A stretch of DNA of 64,000 nucleotides. Source: Pteria penguin. Its lineage: Eukaryota > Mollusca > Bivalvia > Pterioida > Pteriidae. Positions 1 to 12,100 of the stretch are shown piece after piece. Where the stretch lies: the NCBI GenBank assembly GCA_035048485.1, contig CM068580.1, forward strand, positions 60,066,983 to 60,130,982. The letters run 5' to 3'. The notes below the pieces were generated by a model. The model was not told where the DNA came from. It made no database searches and saw nothing but the letters and a program-made list of their open reading frames with translations. The translations under genes were made by a program, and so were the position numbers. Positions within the stretch are counted from its first letter, which is position 1. Each line of letters begins with the position of its first letter.

Positions 1-747
1 CACTCGACTCGGCTGATTGACTATACATACGTCACCATGTCTCTATATTTAGTTTGGGAATTTCCGTTCCCCAAAACATTTTATCACGTCACCCATGTTT
101 AAATAGTCAGAGCTCAGCTTTAAGCTCCATTTTACACACGAAAATAATGACAAATATAAAGCACAACAGCGCGACCCAGAAGCGGAGTAAATCAGATGAG
201 ACTCCAAAGATTGAATGGAACATCTCAAATCTGAAACTTTTGCAATCATATCACAAGTCTTTTGTTTTATCGATTCGTTATACAATTATACCTGATCAGA
301 AACTTAAAACAGACCAGCTTCCGTTATACACAATTATTTTGGTAACAAAATGGAAGTCGAAGATATATGTAACTCGTTTCAAGCCTTGGAGATCATTATT
401 TTTAGAAGGAACACTGATTCGAACAAGTACATCACAAAGGTGATATCATCAAGATACTGGGATTTCTTGCAGATGATTTTCATGCTTTTAGAAGGATTTT
501 TTTTCTAGTAAATTATTGATATTCCAATCGGTACTAACTGTGCCCCTTTCCTGACTGACATATTTTTGTAGTCATTCGATGCAGAATTCATATATTTATT
601 GCTCTATACAGGAACTAAACAGCACCTCAGGTAAATCTCTGACTCTATAATTGATGCCTTGTGACTGGGACCACAAGTATATTTCTGGTCAATGACAGTA
701 ATATACAATTTACAAATAAAATTTCATTGACTTTTAATGGTATCCTC

Positions 748-1110
748 CAATTCCAATCATTCGGCCATGAGCATCATTGATATGCGCATCTCATGCACAA
801 CATTATAACGTATATATGCTCTAATAAGTAAAGGAACACAAATACTCTATGTTGCAAATTTTCGGCCTCACGACCTTTATCAAGCAATTTAGGAGATGAA
901 AATACAAAGCTATGTAAAATCCATGTTTACGATTCAAAGATACATAAGCTCTCATACATAATCTTTGAAACGTAAACACGGATTTTACATAGCTTTGTAT
1001 GTAGCTCTTAAAATGCTGGAAAATGGTCGTGAGGCAGAAAATTTGCAATACAGAGTGTTTGTGTTCCTTTACTTTTTATGTACCGGACTTCCCTTTGGAG
1101 GAACTCTTTG
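748..1110. mobile_element. foldback (long inverted repeat) element, copy 1
   Basis: Positions 828-1072 form a near-perfect palindrome. The left arm starts GTAAAGGAACACAAA and the right arm ends with its complement, with arms of about 120 bases and almost no loop. The right side continues into a tail containing ATGTACCGGACTTCCC (about 1078), and a second copy near 38310 carries the same tail, so the tail belongs to the element. On the left, 748-800 is the complement of a repeat also found at 6640-6716 (core GATGCGCAT). No protein is encoded. It is probably a non-autonomous DNA transposon. Confidence 0.7.
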
Positions 1111-1317
1111 AATCTTTTTTATGCTCTAATATTTACTGATTATTGACAAGACGGTTAAATTACTAATTCAGTTTATGACAAACATAACAATTTCACTTTT
1201 CCTGTTAACTTTTTAAATATGTGTTGACTCTCCTATCAGATTTGATTCTAAACCAGGGTACTTAGAGGTCTTATCACATGTTTCATATATTTCATTGGAG
1301 GATGTCTAATACATCAT

Positions 1318-1445
1318 TGAAGCCTTTGTGGCTCAGTGAATGAAGTGCTCGGCTCGTGACCGTGTGGTACCGGGTTCAACTGCCGCTGTTTTCATACCGG
1401 TGTCATTTCGAATGGGGCAGTAAAAACCGAGGTCCCATGTCCCAC
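1318..1445 (+). mobile_element. tRNA-derived SINE, 3'-truncated
   Basis: The sequence shows a tRNA-like A-box region (TGGCTCAGTGAATGAAGTGC) and a B-box (GGGTTCAACT), followed by the body motif AGTAAAAACCGAGGTCCCAT shared with the SINEs at 38.8, 54.8, 55.2 and 61.9 kb. The 3' domain present in the full copies is missing. This copy is diverged and old-looking. Confidence 0.7.
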
Positions 1446-2087
1446 TATTTCCACTCAAAACAAAAAAAAATTAATTAGTGCTAAAATCTATTTTTAGCCA
1501 TAGAAATCCCACTCTTTTGATAGATCTAATCTAATTCAGTACTTAGTTTCACATATGCCCATGCTTTTCTATATGACATCGATTTCTTAGAAACATCTCA
1601 AAAAGAGATTTATTTATTACCATAAACCAGCAAGAGATTGCCAATATTGAAACTACTTAAATTTGGGACTTTATATGTCCCCCATAAAATCATATATGTA
1701 ATAGGAAAGTTCACCAATATGTATAGTAATATTCCTTAATCATCTTCGTATGGTGTCAATATGATACGATATGCTAGAGCTTCTTCATAATGTGTTTCTT
1801 GCATTTGTGAAAGAATGAAAAGTTAATAACACAATGCTAAGAAAATATGTGAAATTTATATTCCGCAAACTGCACGATCGCTACAAACTCCTACTTTGCC
1901 CTGATCTGAAATCACTGTCTGACATGCTTACTTCCTTATCTGATTGTAGTTCTTGTTAAACCGTTTGTATCGGGATAATACAATATCACATTATTATAAT
2001 TTACGTTACTTTTTATCGATTCTGACCACGGTTATAACTTTACAACATAATGACTACGAGTTCTACTAGCCCGCATAATCCCATGAC

Positions 2088-2220
2088 ACCACGGCTGGTG
2101 TAACTGGTCAGCAGGGGATGCTCATTCGTCCATGACACCTGGTCCCACTTCTTGGTCGTTCTCACAGTGGTCCGTGATTGCCAATATCTCAATTTTGTCT
2201 TGCATAATAGATGTTCCTTA
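2088..2220 (+). repeat. dispersed repeat, AGGAGATGC-type core
   Basis: The sequence contains GGTCAGCAGGGGATGCTCA, then CACCTGGTCCCACTTC and GTGGTCCGTG in order. This matches a repeat I recall from oyster-like genomes and resembles copies at 8.5, 17.6, 51.2, 57.8 and 61.8 kb here. The mobilising mechanism is unknown. Confidence 0.45.
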
Positions 2221-2534
2221 TTGACTACTACTACTCCTCAGTATCTTTTGCTTTCATATACAAATACATCGAACATGAGACAAGACACGACAAAGTACTC
2301 TTATCAATCGGTAGAGATGGTAATTTGCACACCTCCCTTTATGACAAACGTGACGAAGAAAAAAAAAAACCCCCAAACAACAACAGCACGTTTTCGGCTG
2401 CTTTTGATGTTCAGATTTTATACGATATGTCAGAACACACTCCTTTTTTGAGTGTTTGTTCGGGCAGATAAACTTCCCACACTAGGGTACGAAATGGGAG
2501 GCACCATTAATCAGATCAGATGATCAGTTGGACG

Positions 2535-2537
<3 letters not shown>

Positions 2538-2567
<30 letters not shown>
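2538..2567. repeat. (GA)n microsatellite
   Basis: About 15 uninterrupted AG dinucleotides. Confidence 0.95.
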
Positions 2568-2570
<3 letters not shown>

Positions 2571-3121
2571 AATTTATATCACTGTCAATGTGGATTTAAA
2601 TCTAAAATTTAGTTACAAGTTATATTCGATGTTTGATGTTTATTCAAAAGTAATCTCTACAGATGACATTACCGTAGTGCCCTTGATAAACAAAATCAAC
2701 AGGTATGACCCAGTATAATACTGGTCAAATATAATTCTTCTTTTGTCACGAATCTAAAAATAACATTCGAGCAAGATAAGGTGGAGAAAATGAGACGGTA
2801 TATTTACTAACAGGAAACTCATTGACAACTTTCGATTTGGATATCCTTTGTTAAAAAGCCAAAGCATTTTATATTGTGTTGCCTCCAAGGGTATGTTAAT
2901 TTCTTCATAGTAAAACGTTATAGATAAAATTTTCATACTGAAATTCTAAGCCTCACGTTCATCACTTACACTTTTAATCCCGGAATATATGATTGACTTT
3001 TCACTGAATAATAGTTATAGTTTTTGATCTAATGCTGTTACTTTTGTCTGATTTGAAGATCAGTAACATCTCGACATATATACTCCTCACAAACAACTGG
3101 GTCTGTTTACTACTACTCAAA

Positions 3122-6100
3122 ATGGCAGTAAAAATGAACGGAACGAATTTTGAAGGAATATTGAAATGGCTACAAGGAAAATTACCGGAATCGATAGTTG
3201 TAAGTTTGTAAAGGTCATACTATGTATTGAGAACTTCAGTTGTAGTATACATTTAAGATGTAAAATAGTGTTAAATATTGTTCAATAACTATTTATACGT
3301 AATGCTAGCATATCAAAGAAAATTTCTGAAGATTTTACTCTATATTATTTTGCTGTAGATAAGATACTAAAGATGTATAAATACAAATATATTTTTAGGT
3401 CTATAATGTAGCTGTATTGGTAGACGAGGGTAAACTCCCTTTTTTAGTATGGGTCGACAACGAAACTGAGCCATCTGTAATAGTAATTAGAGCTGATAAA
3501 AATTGCAAGGTCATGATAAATTATAATATTATTCATGTAAATATCAGAACATTTGATTAAGGAGTGTAAAGATACTTAACTTAATAACATTTACATCATA
3601 AAGTGTTCTATTATATGACGATTACCGATTGTTAGAAGCACGATTAATAGAGATAACAAGAAAATTTGATCATAGATAATTTGAGGTCCGAATTCGCTCT
3701 GTTAATTAAACTGACAAAGTTCACGATTTTGTGTCGTTAATTATAATCTGGTCACGAAATATTACGTACATAATATGTAAAAGATCACTTTGCATCAGGT
3801 TCCGTACTACAGTCGACAATTGCTCGTCTACAGCCCTGATCCTGTTAACGATACTAAAATAGAAGATGTCTTGCGTTCCCCGGATGTTGTGAACATCTCT
3901 GAGGATACGGTATTATACTGTGAGTATTATAGATTGAAACATTTAATTTTACAACAAGAGTAAGAAGAAAAGCGTAAAATTTACCACAGAAACAATAGAA
4001 CAGGTTTCGGTGCCATAAACTGAGTAAATACTTAAGTCATTTATTTCATTTTAATTAATTCCATTATCAAATTGTCATGGAGAATGGTTTAATTCTATTT
4101 ATCGATAGAATAACTCAATAAAATTCAAAATGAATAGAAGAATTTGAAATTATGATTTGAGTATTTTTTAAGTTTATGGCACCGGAGTCCGGTGCCATAA
4201 ACTGAGAATATACTTAAGTCAAATATTTGATTTTAATTTATTCTATTATCAAAAGTTCAAATAAATTCTCATGCAGAATGGTTTAATTCTATTTATCAAT
4301 AGAATAAAACTAAATAAAATCCAAATCCCAGTTATTAATTCATTGATGAAAAGAAGAATATGAAATTATGACTTAAGTATATTCTCAGTTTATGGCACCG
4401 GACCTCGACCCAGAAATGTGACTCAAAATTATGAGAAAAAAAAACTAACATGGACATGCATGACAAACGGTCAATTTAAATTGAGGTCATGAAAGAGTCA
4501 TACACGAATAATATTATACAATGAAATTCAACTATAGAAAAATAATGATACATGAGGTGCGCTAATGTCCCTGAACTGTAAAAGTCCCGTCTAAAACTCA
4601 GAGGGGACGAAATTAAGAAGCATTTTCCCTCTGTAAGTTAAGAAAAGGTCAAAAAGAGAATCCTCAAGTAATCGGTGACTTTTGCATAATCGAATATTTA
4701 AAAATTCATCGCAGATTTAGAATTTGAAGATACTAGAAATGTAATCTGACCACATTTGTAAATGAATTATAAAGCCAAATAAATGGATTGTTCGTTTTGG
4801 TACTTTAACGTTTGGAAAATATTTTTTTAGTGAAATCCTATTTCTAAATACTTATAAGTCACTACAAGAAAGCCATATAGTACCGTTGCGATGAATTAAT
4901 CAAACCATTTCAATGGAAGATAGAGACAATTAACATGAGTTTCAGAATGTAAATAATCTTAATATATCATAAAAAATAACAATCTAAAATACAAAAAAAA
5001 CCCAACTTTATGACGTTAAAATTTATAGTGATTGTTATAAGATCTATAAAATGGCATGCGTTATTATAGATAAATTTAAAACCAAATCTCTGCGACAAAA
5101 ATTAACCAAAATATCCCAATATACCATTCTTCCAGTAACGATGACATGATCTGATAAGAATTTTAAAAGTTATCGTAAGTTAATGTTCTTGCTTTTCCAT
5201 AGTGCTATTGAGATGGGTTTTCCTTTAATTTAAGCTACTCAACGAAGACTTCGAGATGTCGTTGTCTCCATTTTGACTTCGCTTGGCATGAAGTACTCAG
5301 GGATTATTGCAGAGACATATACATACGTACTGGATAAAGGAAATCCGATTTTAAAATGGTAAATAAGCATTAAGTAAATTAATAATCCTAAAGCTATGTG
5401 TTAAGGAAGAGAAAACTGAAGACATCTGACAAAAGCTGTATGACAAAAATCACCAAGGACATGCACACAAAAATGATAATAATAGAATATACAAGGAGAA
5501 ACGAAATTACAGAAATATTCGATTGTGCTGCGGTTACGTTGATTATTTCTTCTAGGTAAATGTAAGATAATGATGTTAAACATGTAAACACCTGTCATCT
5601 ACTAGTCATGTGGCATACTCACAGAGCTTATTTAAATAAGTATAAATCGGAATTATCTTAATGGTATTCTAATTTAGGTTTTTGACTGAAACTTTTTGCA
5701 AAATCGAATATGCAAGATAATTAAATTCATTTAATCTGGAGATTTTCCGTTTGGAGATACTAATAGTGGCATCTGACCAATTTTATAAATTAATTATAAA
5801 GCTAATTGAATACATTGATAATATGCAAGCTTAGGTGGGGGATTCAATTCTAACTGCTTCCCCTCGTTCCATTTCGATTAAAAAAATGAATGGTATGTCA
5901 AACAAACAAAGTGTAAAGCAATTAGAGATATACTACACCATTATAGAAAAAAGTACTTTTTACATCTACGATAGGTTTTGATTTGATATTTCACAAATCT
6001 TTATATCTATATTTCAAACTTGATTTTTTCAGCACTTTACCAGAGAAATACAAAATTGGCAAAGTAACAGAAGAACTGGCGGACGTCATGAATTCCAAGT

Positions 6101-6450
6101 GGAAATTCTCCTCAACGAATGCTTCAGGCGCTATTAAAGATGCCCTGTCATGGGGGCATCCAAGCATCTGCATTTTTGATAACAATAATATACCAATCTC
6201 CTGGGCTTTTCAAAAATTTTATGGTTTTGTTGGCAATCTTCATACAGAAGATGGATTCCGTGGACAAGGCATTGGAAAATTCGTATTGTCAGAAATTACA
6301 AAACTGATTTTACAAAAGTGTGACCATGCATACACCGCAATAGAAAAAGAAAACACAGTATCTATAGCTTTACACGAAAAGATTGGGTATCAAAGGTGCC
6401 CGGAAAACATGGAGTTTGATTGGTTGGGGTTTTCACCAGATCTATCGTAG
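3122..6450 (+). CDS. glycine N-acyltransferase-like protein (GNAT fold), five exons
   Basis: The product should transfer an acyl group from acyl-CoA to an amine such as glycine, as GLYAT/GLYATL enzymes do; the substrate cannot be read from sequence. Exons are 3122-3199, 3399-3509, 3799-3919, 5235-5358 and 6033-6450. All introns are GT-AG with phases 0, 0, 1 and 2, and the joined frame is 283 residues, the normal family length. The start is the ATG opening the first exon; LKWLQGKLPESI at 14-25 matches the family's LPxS N-terminal signature. Residues 27-144 form the Gly_acyl_tr_N-like half. The C-terminal GNAT half has IPISWAF near 198 (GLYAT: PVSW) and the acetyl-CoA loop RGQGIG at 221-226. 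The fourth exon (41 codons, RLRDVVVSIL near its start) is inferred from phase and homology. The exon 2 donor (GTCATG) is weak. Introns carry two MITEs. An AATAAA lies 82 bases after the stop. Confidence 0.85.
4008..4186. mobile_element. MITE, copy A of an adjacent pair
   Basis: The element has terminal inverted repeats beginning CGGTGCCATAAACTGA and ending TTTATGGCACCGGA, with an AT-rich 150-base interior. It lies in the third intron of the acyltransferase gene. The left end has one substitution relative to copy B. No coding capacity is present. Confidence 0.8.
4188..4402. mobile_element. MITE, copy B of an adjacent pair
   Basis: Both terminal repeats are intact (TCCGGTGCCATAAACTGAGA and its complement), and the interior is homologous to copy A with extra bases around 4255-4270 and 4325-4350. 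Only one base separates it from copy A, giving a palindromic ACCGGAGTCCGGT junction. Confidence 0.85.
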
Positions 6451-6531
6451 TAATAAACCGTAAACCGATGTTTATATAATGTGGATTCCTAAAAAAAAAA
6501 ATCTGTTCAATAACATGTAAATCAAGTTTTT

Positions 6532-6537
6532 AATAAA
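6532..6537 (+). terminator. polyadenylation signal AATAAA
   Basis: A canonical AATAAA lies 82 bases downstream of the acyltransferase stop codon, in an AT-rich 3' UTR. It is the best candidate for the gene's 3' end. Confidence 0.55.
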
Positions 6538-6639
6538 ATTCACTATATCAAGTCACTGTATTTCTCCACTTTTTTTTGCAAATGATCTAACTCAACAATT
6601 AACGGAAATAATAGATATAGAAAATATATACATTTTAAT

Positions 6640-6716
6640 TTTGTGCACCAGATGCGCATTTCGACAACTTATGTCTCTTCAGTGATGCTCGTGGCCGAAT
6701 GGTTGGAATTCTCATA
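6640..6716. repeat. dispersed repeat with GCACCAGATGCGCAT core
   Basis: The stretch from GTGCACCAGATGCGCATTTC through GATGCTCGTGGCCGAATGG recurs in reverse complement at 748-800. A shorter match occurs near 24793. It is probably an end of a transposon family. Confidence 0.55.
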
Positions 6717-8377
6717 TTATATATAAACTGATAATCTGTATAAACGACTTAGTATCCATTTGTTTGGCTTTTGTCAAATTAAATGACCGTCCTAAGTCGG
6801 TATCGTAATTGCACTACAATCAAATATTTTTGTAATGTGATATATGTTCTAGTATATTATTTATATTCATGTATTGTATAGCTCTATGGTGACTTCTGCC
6901 ACATAACTGAGCCAGTAACTCCTCTTTTTTCTCTTAAACTATACATCCTTGGCCATATGTACAGGTAAACGCATGTGCATTGTAAAAAAAGCAAATAACA
7001 GACTAAACCGCGTGTCGGATATTTGGTGCGGTCAGCGGTGAAATCCATTGTCAATAGTTCCTAGATCGGCAGTTAAGGTAGTCTGCCGGTGTATAGAATT
7101 TTAATTGGTGTGAAAATGTACATTTGTTCCGTGCTGCCGATGCCAGAAGGCGAATATGCCAGTATAAAGAACACAAATAAGAGCATGTACTTTTATTACG
7201 GGCAGATTTCTGCCGATTTCGGAATATGCAGTTATTTCGAGTGACGTTGTAACGAGAGTGGACTGTATATACCATTGAGGTTTATAAACAACAAATAATG
7301 CAAATGCAGTTCAAACTTTCAAAATTCAATTCACTGCTGTATCTACAGTTGCATACTCATAACTACGCGCACAGTTCACAAATCGATCTTTAATGAAAAC
7401 ATGACATCATGTATCCTTACGCCCCAATATCTAAGTTTATAAACAACATTCAGAACAATCTCGCCTTTTACATGAAAAAGTTCGAGGATATCCGAAAGCA
7501 TAAACGTCGAATTTAAACCTTGGTTAAGGTCAAATCTTGTGTATACCTTCGCATAATTTAATCATGAATCACAATGTTTACGTATGTTATTTACGTCACA
7601 TTGCATATTAAACATTTCTACGAATAAATGTTTCAAGGCAATAGAAGACAATCAGAAAGTATAATTGCATTTCTAGAATCTAATATGAGGATTCAAAAGA
7701 AAATACTATTTTCTTTCGCAAATGAGATTTGGCCAGGAAATGCAGCGAAGAGGTAAAATTTTTACGATCCCTATAGGCTCTCGATCATGCTTCGCATGCT
7801 CGATGCCTACAAAGTAGCTTGGTCTACATTTAATTTAAACATTTATAGCCTTCGCCCTCTTTAGATGGACTGTGGACATGGTCAGAAATATGTCACATTT
7901 GTATATAGACCCTATAAATGTAACTGTAATATTTGTACATTGACCGGATTGACATAAAAGATATAGTCCATGCCTAAATACTTTGATAAACCACAACTGA
8001 AATATATGAAAGTTTAAAAATCTATTGCCAACACGGTGCTTGGACCAGATTAAGTGTAGTGGTTAATATCAGTACATGCAATGTTGACCTCCTGTGTTCT
8101 CGCGATATGATTGAAACATTTTGTAATCGTCATTAATCAGACAACAAACTACAACAGTAAATTACATTGAATATTCATAGATCCCAGAAAAACAGAAAAA
8201 TGACGACCAGATGCCAAGGAGAGTAAGCATATCGTGTTTGGACCCGCCAAGAATGACTAAGAAATACAAGCAAAACAAAAATAATTCAACACAGAACGCG
8301 TGAAAGAAGTGTGGATCACCTCAATATAAAAGGTGTCAGTATATAATTAACAGCTGACGTGATGTATCTGAGAACGT
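6717..8377. other. intergenic, no gene seen
   Basis: AT-rich non-coding sequence between the acyltransferase and the next gene. The only structure noticed is a short imperfect hairpin around 7780-7800 (GATCATGCTTCGCATGCTCGAT). Open frames are short and without domain signals. Confidence 0.5.
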
Positions 8378-8671
8378 TTAATTCAGTTCAACAGCATTTC
8401 ATACCGTGAATAGGATAATTTGGCTTAGTGTTCTTGTCTCCTTCATGTGTTCATATGTGTATATTTATGTATTTACTTCCTCCATTTGAAATATTATTAC
8501 AGGAATTTTGCATGCAACCAGGAGACGCTTACTCCTCCCGGGAACCTTATCTCACCTCGATTTATTTGGGGTTTGCATATGTCTGAATTCGACACTACAC
8601 ACAATATTGTCATTTTATTACATGGACTGCGATATATGATGAACCTTTCGGTTCTTCTTCGTTGTTTAGTA
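8378..8671 (+). repeat. dispersed ~290-bp repeat, copy 1
   Basis: The block starts CAGTTCAACAGCAT near 8385 and ends CGGTTCTTCTTCGTTGTTT near 8667. It aligns by eye along its length with 18507-18800. It includes AGGAGACGCTTACTCCTCC at 8520, the core of the dispersed family seen elsewhere in the window. Confidence 0.6.
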
Positions 8672-9170
8672 TATTTATTGAAATAGGACACATATCAAAG
8701 CTCTAGATCCAATATCACACAAATCAATATCATCATAGATTATTCCATCAATACAACGATAATCTTTATTTTCCCTAAATCAGTGGCCGATTCAGACGCA
8801 TTTTCAATGATTTCTATTCTATCTGATCATCTATTTTTCATTGTTCGGTCTATACGTATTTGTAACAAGAAATCGATAGCGTGTAGCAGTTTGAGTTAAC
8901 TAAGCAAGTTAGAACAACTTGTGGCTTCAAGTCCCCAGAGCTCGTCCCAGATCAATATTGATATTGCATGTGTAAATGAACATAAAAGACATCTACAGAC
9001 GTCTCGCTATTCTTCATAGTGAAAGCATAGTGGGTATGTGAAATCTTCATACAAGGAAAGCTGTCATCACTACAGGCTTACAAGAAACACCGTCGACAGA
9101 ATTCAAGAAGGAGGATAAAAAGAGAACAGATATAATATGAAGTCATTGAACGGTAGTATCAAGTTATCAA

Positions 9171-12100
9171 ATGGTCAAGGAGACCGCGTGAGTGTACTAG
9201 GTGCTTTACAGAAAGGGTACAAAAAGTTGGCACATAAAGTTACCAATAAGCATTCCGACCAACAGCCGATGTTTAAGGAAGGCTTTAAAGTTGCACAGAT
9301 AGTCAGGTGAGCAATGACTTTGAATGAAGTACAAATCTAATTCTACTCTTTTAAATTTATGCATCTTATTGTTTAAGGTAACATACCCTCGGTAGAGATA
9401 TATAATGAGACGAAAGACGTGGTTTGAATTTGCGTGCATTGATTAGCTTGCATAGCTATGCATTTTATTGCTTAAAAATCATTAAATAAATACAACAAAG
9501 TCATCTTAGCTACATGTACATTTACATACATTGTGCATGATTCAGATATCGATTACAGATGAGAAAGTATAAGGTAACAGCTTGCAATCTTATGCGGCTA
9601 AAACCTGTCGAATTCCTATTATACATCGATAATAATGTGTAAAATATACACACAAATTGTGACTGAAATTATCTGAGCATTGCAGACTATGCCAAGAATA
9701 ATTTATTATCTATGTGTCTGTTGTCTATAATCAGTCTGCACATGAATTTGTCCTGCAAACATAATATAGGTGATGTGTCGTAACTAATTGACTATGAAGC
9801 TATATAATGGAATACTTGAACACTTTGATCCATAGTTATTGTAGACAGATATAAAATTATATAGCACTCAAAACAGTGCAGGAGAAATGCATAAATAGAT
9901 GTGACTTTTTTCATTTTCAGTGTTATTTTCTCCAGTATCGGTGTAATTGCCTCGCTGAAATGGGTGTGGTATTTTTTCACACCCATCTCACATCATGCCC
10001 TGATTCCAGATCAAGGAAGTGACTGTTTGCAAGGTAACATGTCACGTTGTCCATGGGCATCTGCTTTTGCTGACTTTGGAAAGAGATTACAGAATCTGGA
10101 GGATGCTTTCAAGGAACAGTACGCAGCAAGGATCTCAATAGAGAAAGGACTATATAACCAGTCAGCTCTCAACTCTTACCTTAGCAGTAAGGTAGAAGTG
10201 TTTTTGACTCAGCTGGAAAATGTCAGCCGCGAGTGTAAGCGGATTGATGGACGCATAAATAGCATATCTAGCAGACTTCTTGCTGATGGTAATAACATTT
10301 TCTACGGTCCAAAGTTATATTCAGAAAGTTTCAACTTAACTGATCACAATGTAATAACATATACATGTAAACAAAAATGCTCAAAGTGAAATTAGAGAAA
10401 TTACTTTTTCGCAAGGTATCTTGTATCTAGCTTTACCTTTTGCTTTGGAATTATGACCCTGGTAAAGTCTTTTTAATTTTGTTTTTCAAAACAATGTTCT
10501 AACTCTTGTAGATAGATAACTGCAAATGCATGGTGTCATTTCACAGAACAAATGAACGTAAATGTACTCAAACTGTGTATTTATTTTATGAATGCAATAA
10601 ATAAAGCCGTAATAAGTAGTATTGATCGAAGAATATAAAGATATCAAATTGATTTATTATGGAACAAATTGGAAAACATCATCGTTATTAAGTATCTGTG
10701 CGACTGATATTATCAATACTCAATGCATGACAATATCGAATCTTTCGGTTAAACAGAGTTACTTCCCATTGGGGACGGTATCTAACGAAAAACAATTATG
10801 ACGTCATCAAATTCCTATGAAAAAGTCATTTGTGGACTATCATTTCTCTAAGTTTTAGATCAATGTCCATAAAATTTTATGACTTCATGACTGTTTTACG
10901 TCAGATACCGTCCCCAAAGGGAAGTAACTCTATATATCGAAAAGACCAAATACGGTATGAAGAATAACTGAAAAAACAAAATTGATATATGTTGCAGAAA
11001 AGGTTTGACTGTCACTAACTGTAAGATGTCTATGATTCAGAATTTACAAGAAGTATGACTAAAGATAAGTTTTATAAACACTAATTAAATATTTTCTTTG
11101 GTTTAGAAATCCTGGGATTCCTGATCTTGATATGCATTGGAGTAGAGTTATACATGAGAATTAGACCTCACTATCCGTACTACAGAGAACTAGCAATGGA
11201 CTTCTACCAAACTAAGGTTCTCAAAAAAGAGAAGGTCAAGGTCACAGAGGAAGTGGTTATTGAGACTACGGTAGAACCTACCACAGCATCCGAACAGTGT
11301 AATGAAGTCTTGAAGCCTGAACTCAATGAAAATGAAACTGATGGCTGTAATTCCTGTAATTCGTGTAACTCCTCGCCTGTTCACTACGCTAGCAATAAAT
11401 ATGGTAAAGAGGAGAAAAATAAAAAGGTATGTGACACGACATCTTGTCATTTAAATTAATCAGGTTCTTGAGATTGATTTGTTAAATATTTAAATTCATT
11501 TAAGTATAGACAGTAGTTTACAGTAATAATGTTTATGTCAGTTTGGAACTTTCAAGTATATATATTGACTACTGGGAAAAGGAAAATAACACCAAAGTAT
11601 TGGAATAAACCTCACTGCTTTGGATCATTCCGTTGCATATGTATATTTTAAGGTAGGCAGTTCATGACACAAATACCATCATCGTTAAATGAGGCAAGAT
11701 TGAAGCAACTACATACAAAATAAATATCAACTACCCACATTTATATGATAAAATTATGATAAAGTCGATTTTCTCAAAACATTTCTTAAATTAAATAATA
11801 AAAAGTCTTATCCTTAATTTTTTTTCTATTATATACAAATTGTTGATGCAAGCTCAACACTTATTTTATATTTTTCTTCAGAATTCAGCGAACCTCTCAG
11901 CTCCATCTACTCCCAAACATGGCGTTCTCCGGGAAGAGATGTGTGTAATTCTCTTTCGACGGGAGAGTTCCAGTATCTATAGCTCTGTCGTAGATACCTT
12001 GATTGGATTTGTCCCAGATATAGCTTTGGCGGCTGCGCCTTACTACTGCATAGAGAACACTCATGATCTTAACAGAATTCCACATGTCAAACTCTTCTTA

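Larger units (their letters stand above)
1..3121. other. intergenic region upstream of the acyltransferase gene
   Basis: I see no convincing gene here. The open frames at 54-443 (plus) and 49-285 (minus) overlap each other, lack splice context and show no recognisable domain. The stretch holds a foldback element, a truncated SINE, one copy of the AGGAGATGCTTACTCC-type repeat and a GA microsatellite, each listed separately. Confidence 0.6.

Noticed and set aside
54..443. 129-codon plus-strand frame at the window start
   Set aside because: It shows no domain, no splice or start context, and competes with an overlapping minus-strand frame of similar quality.
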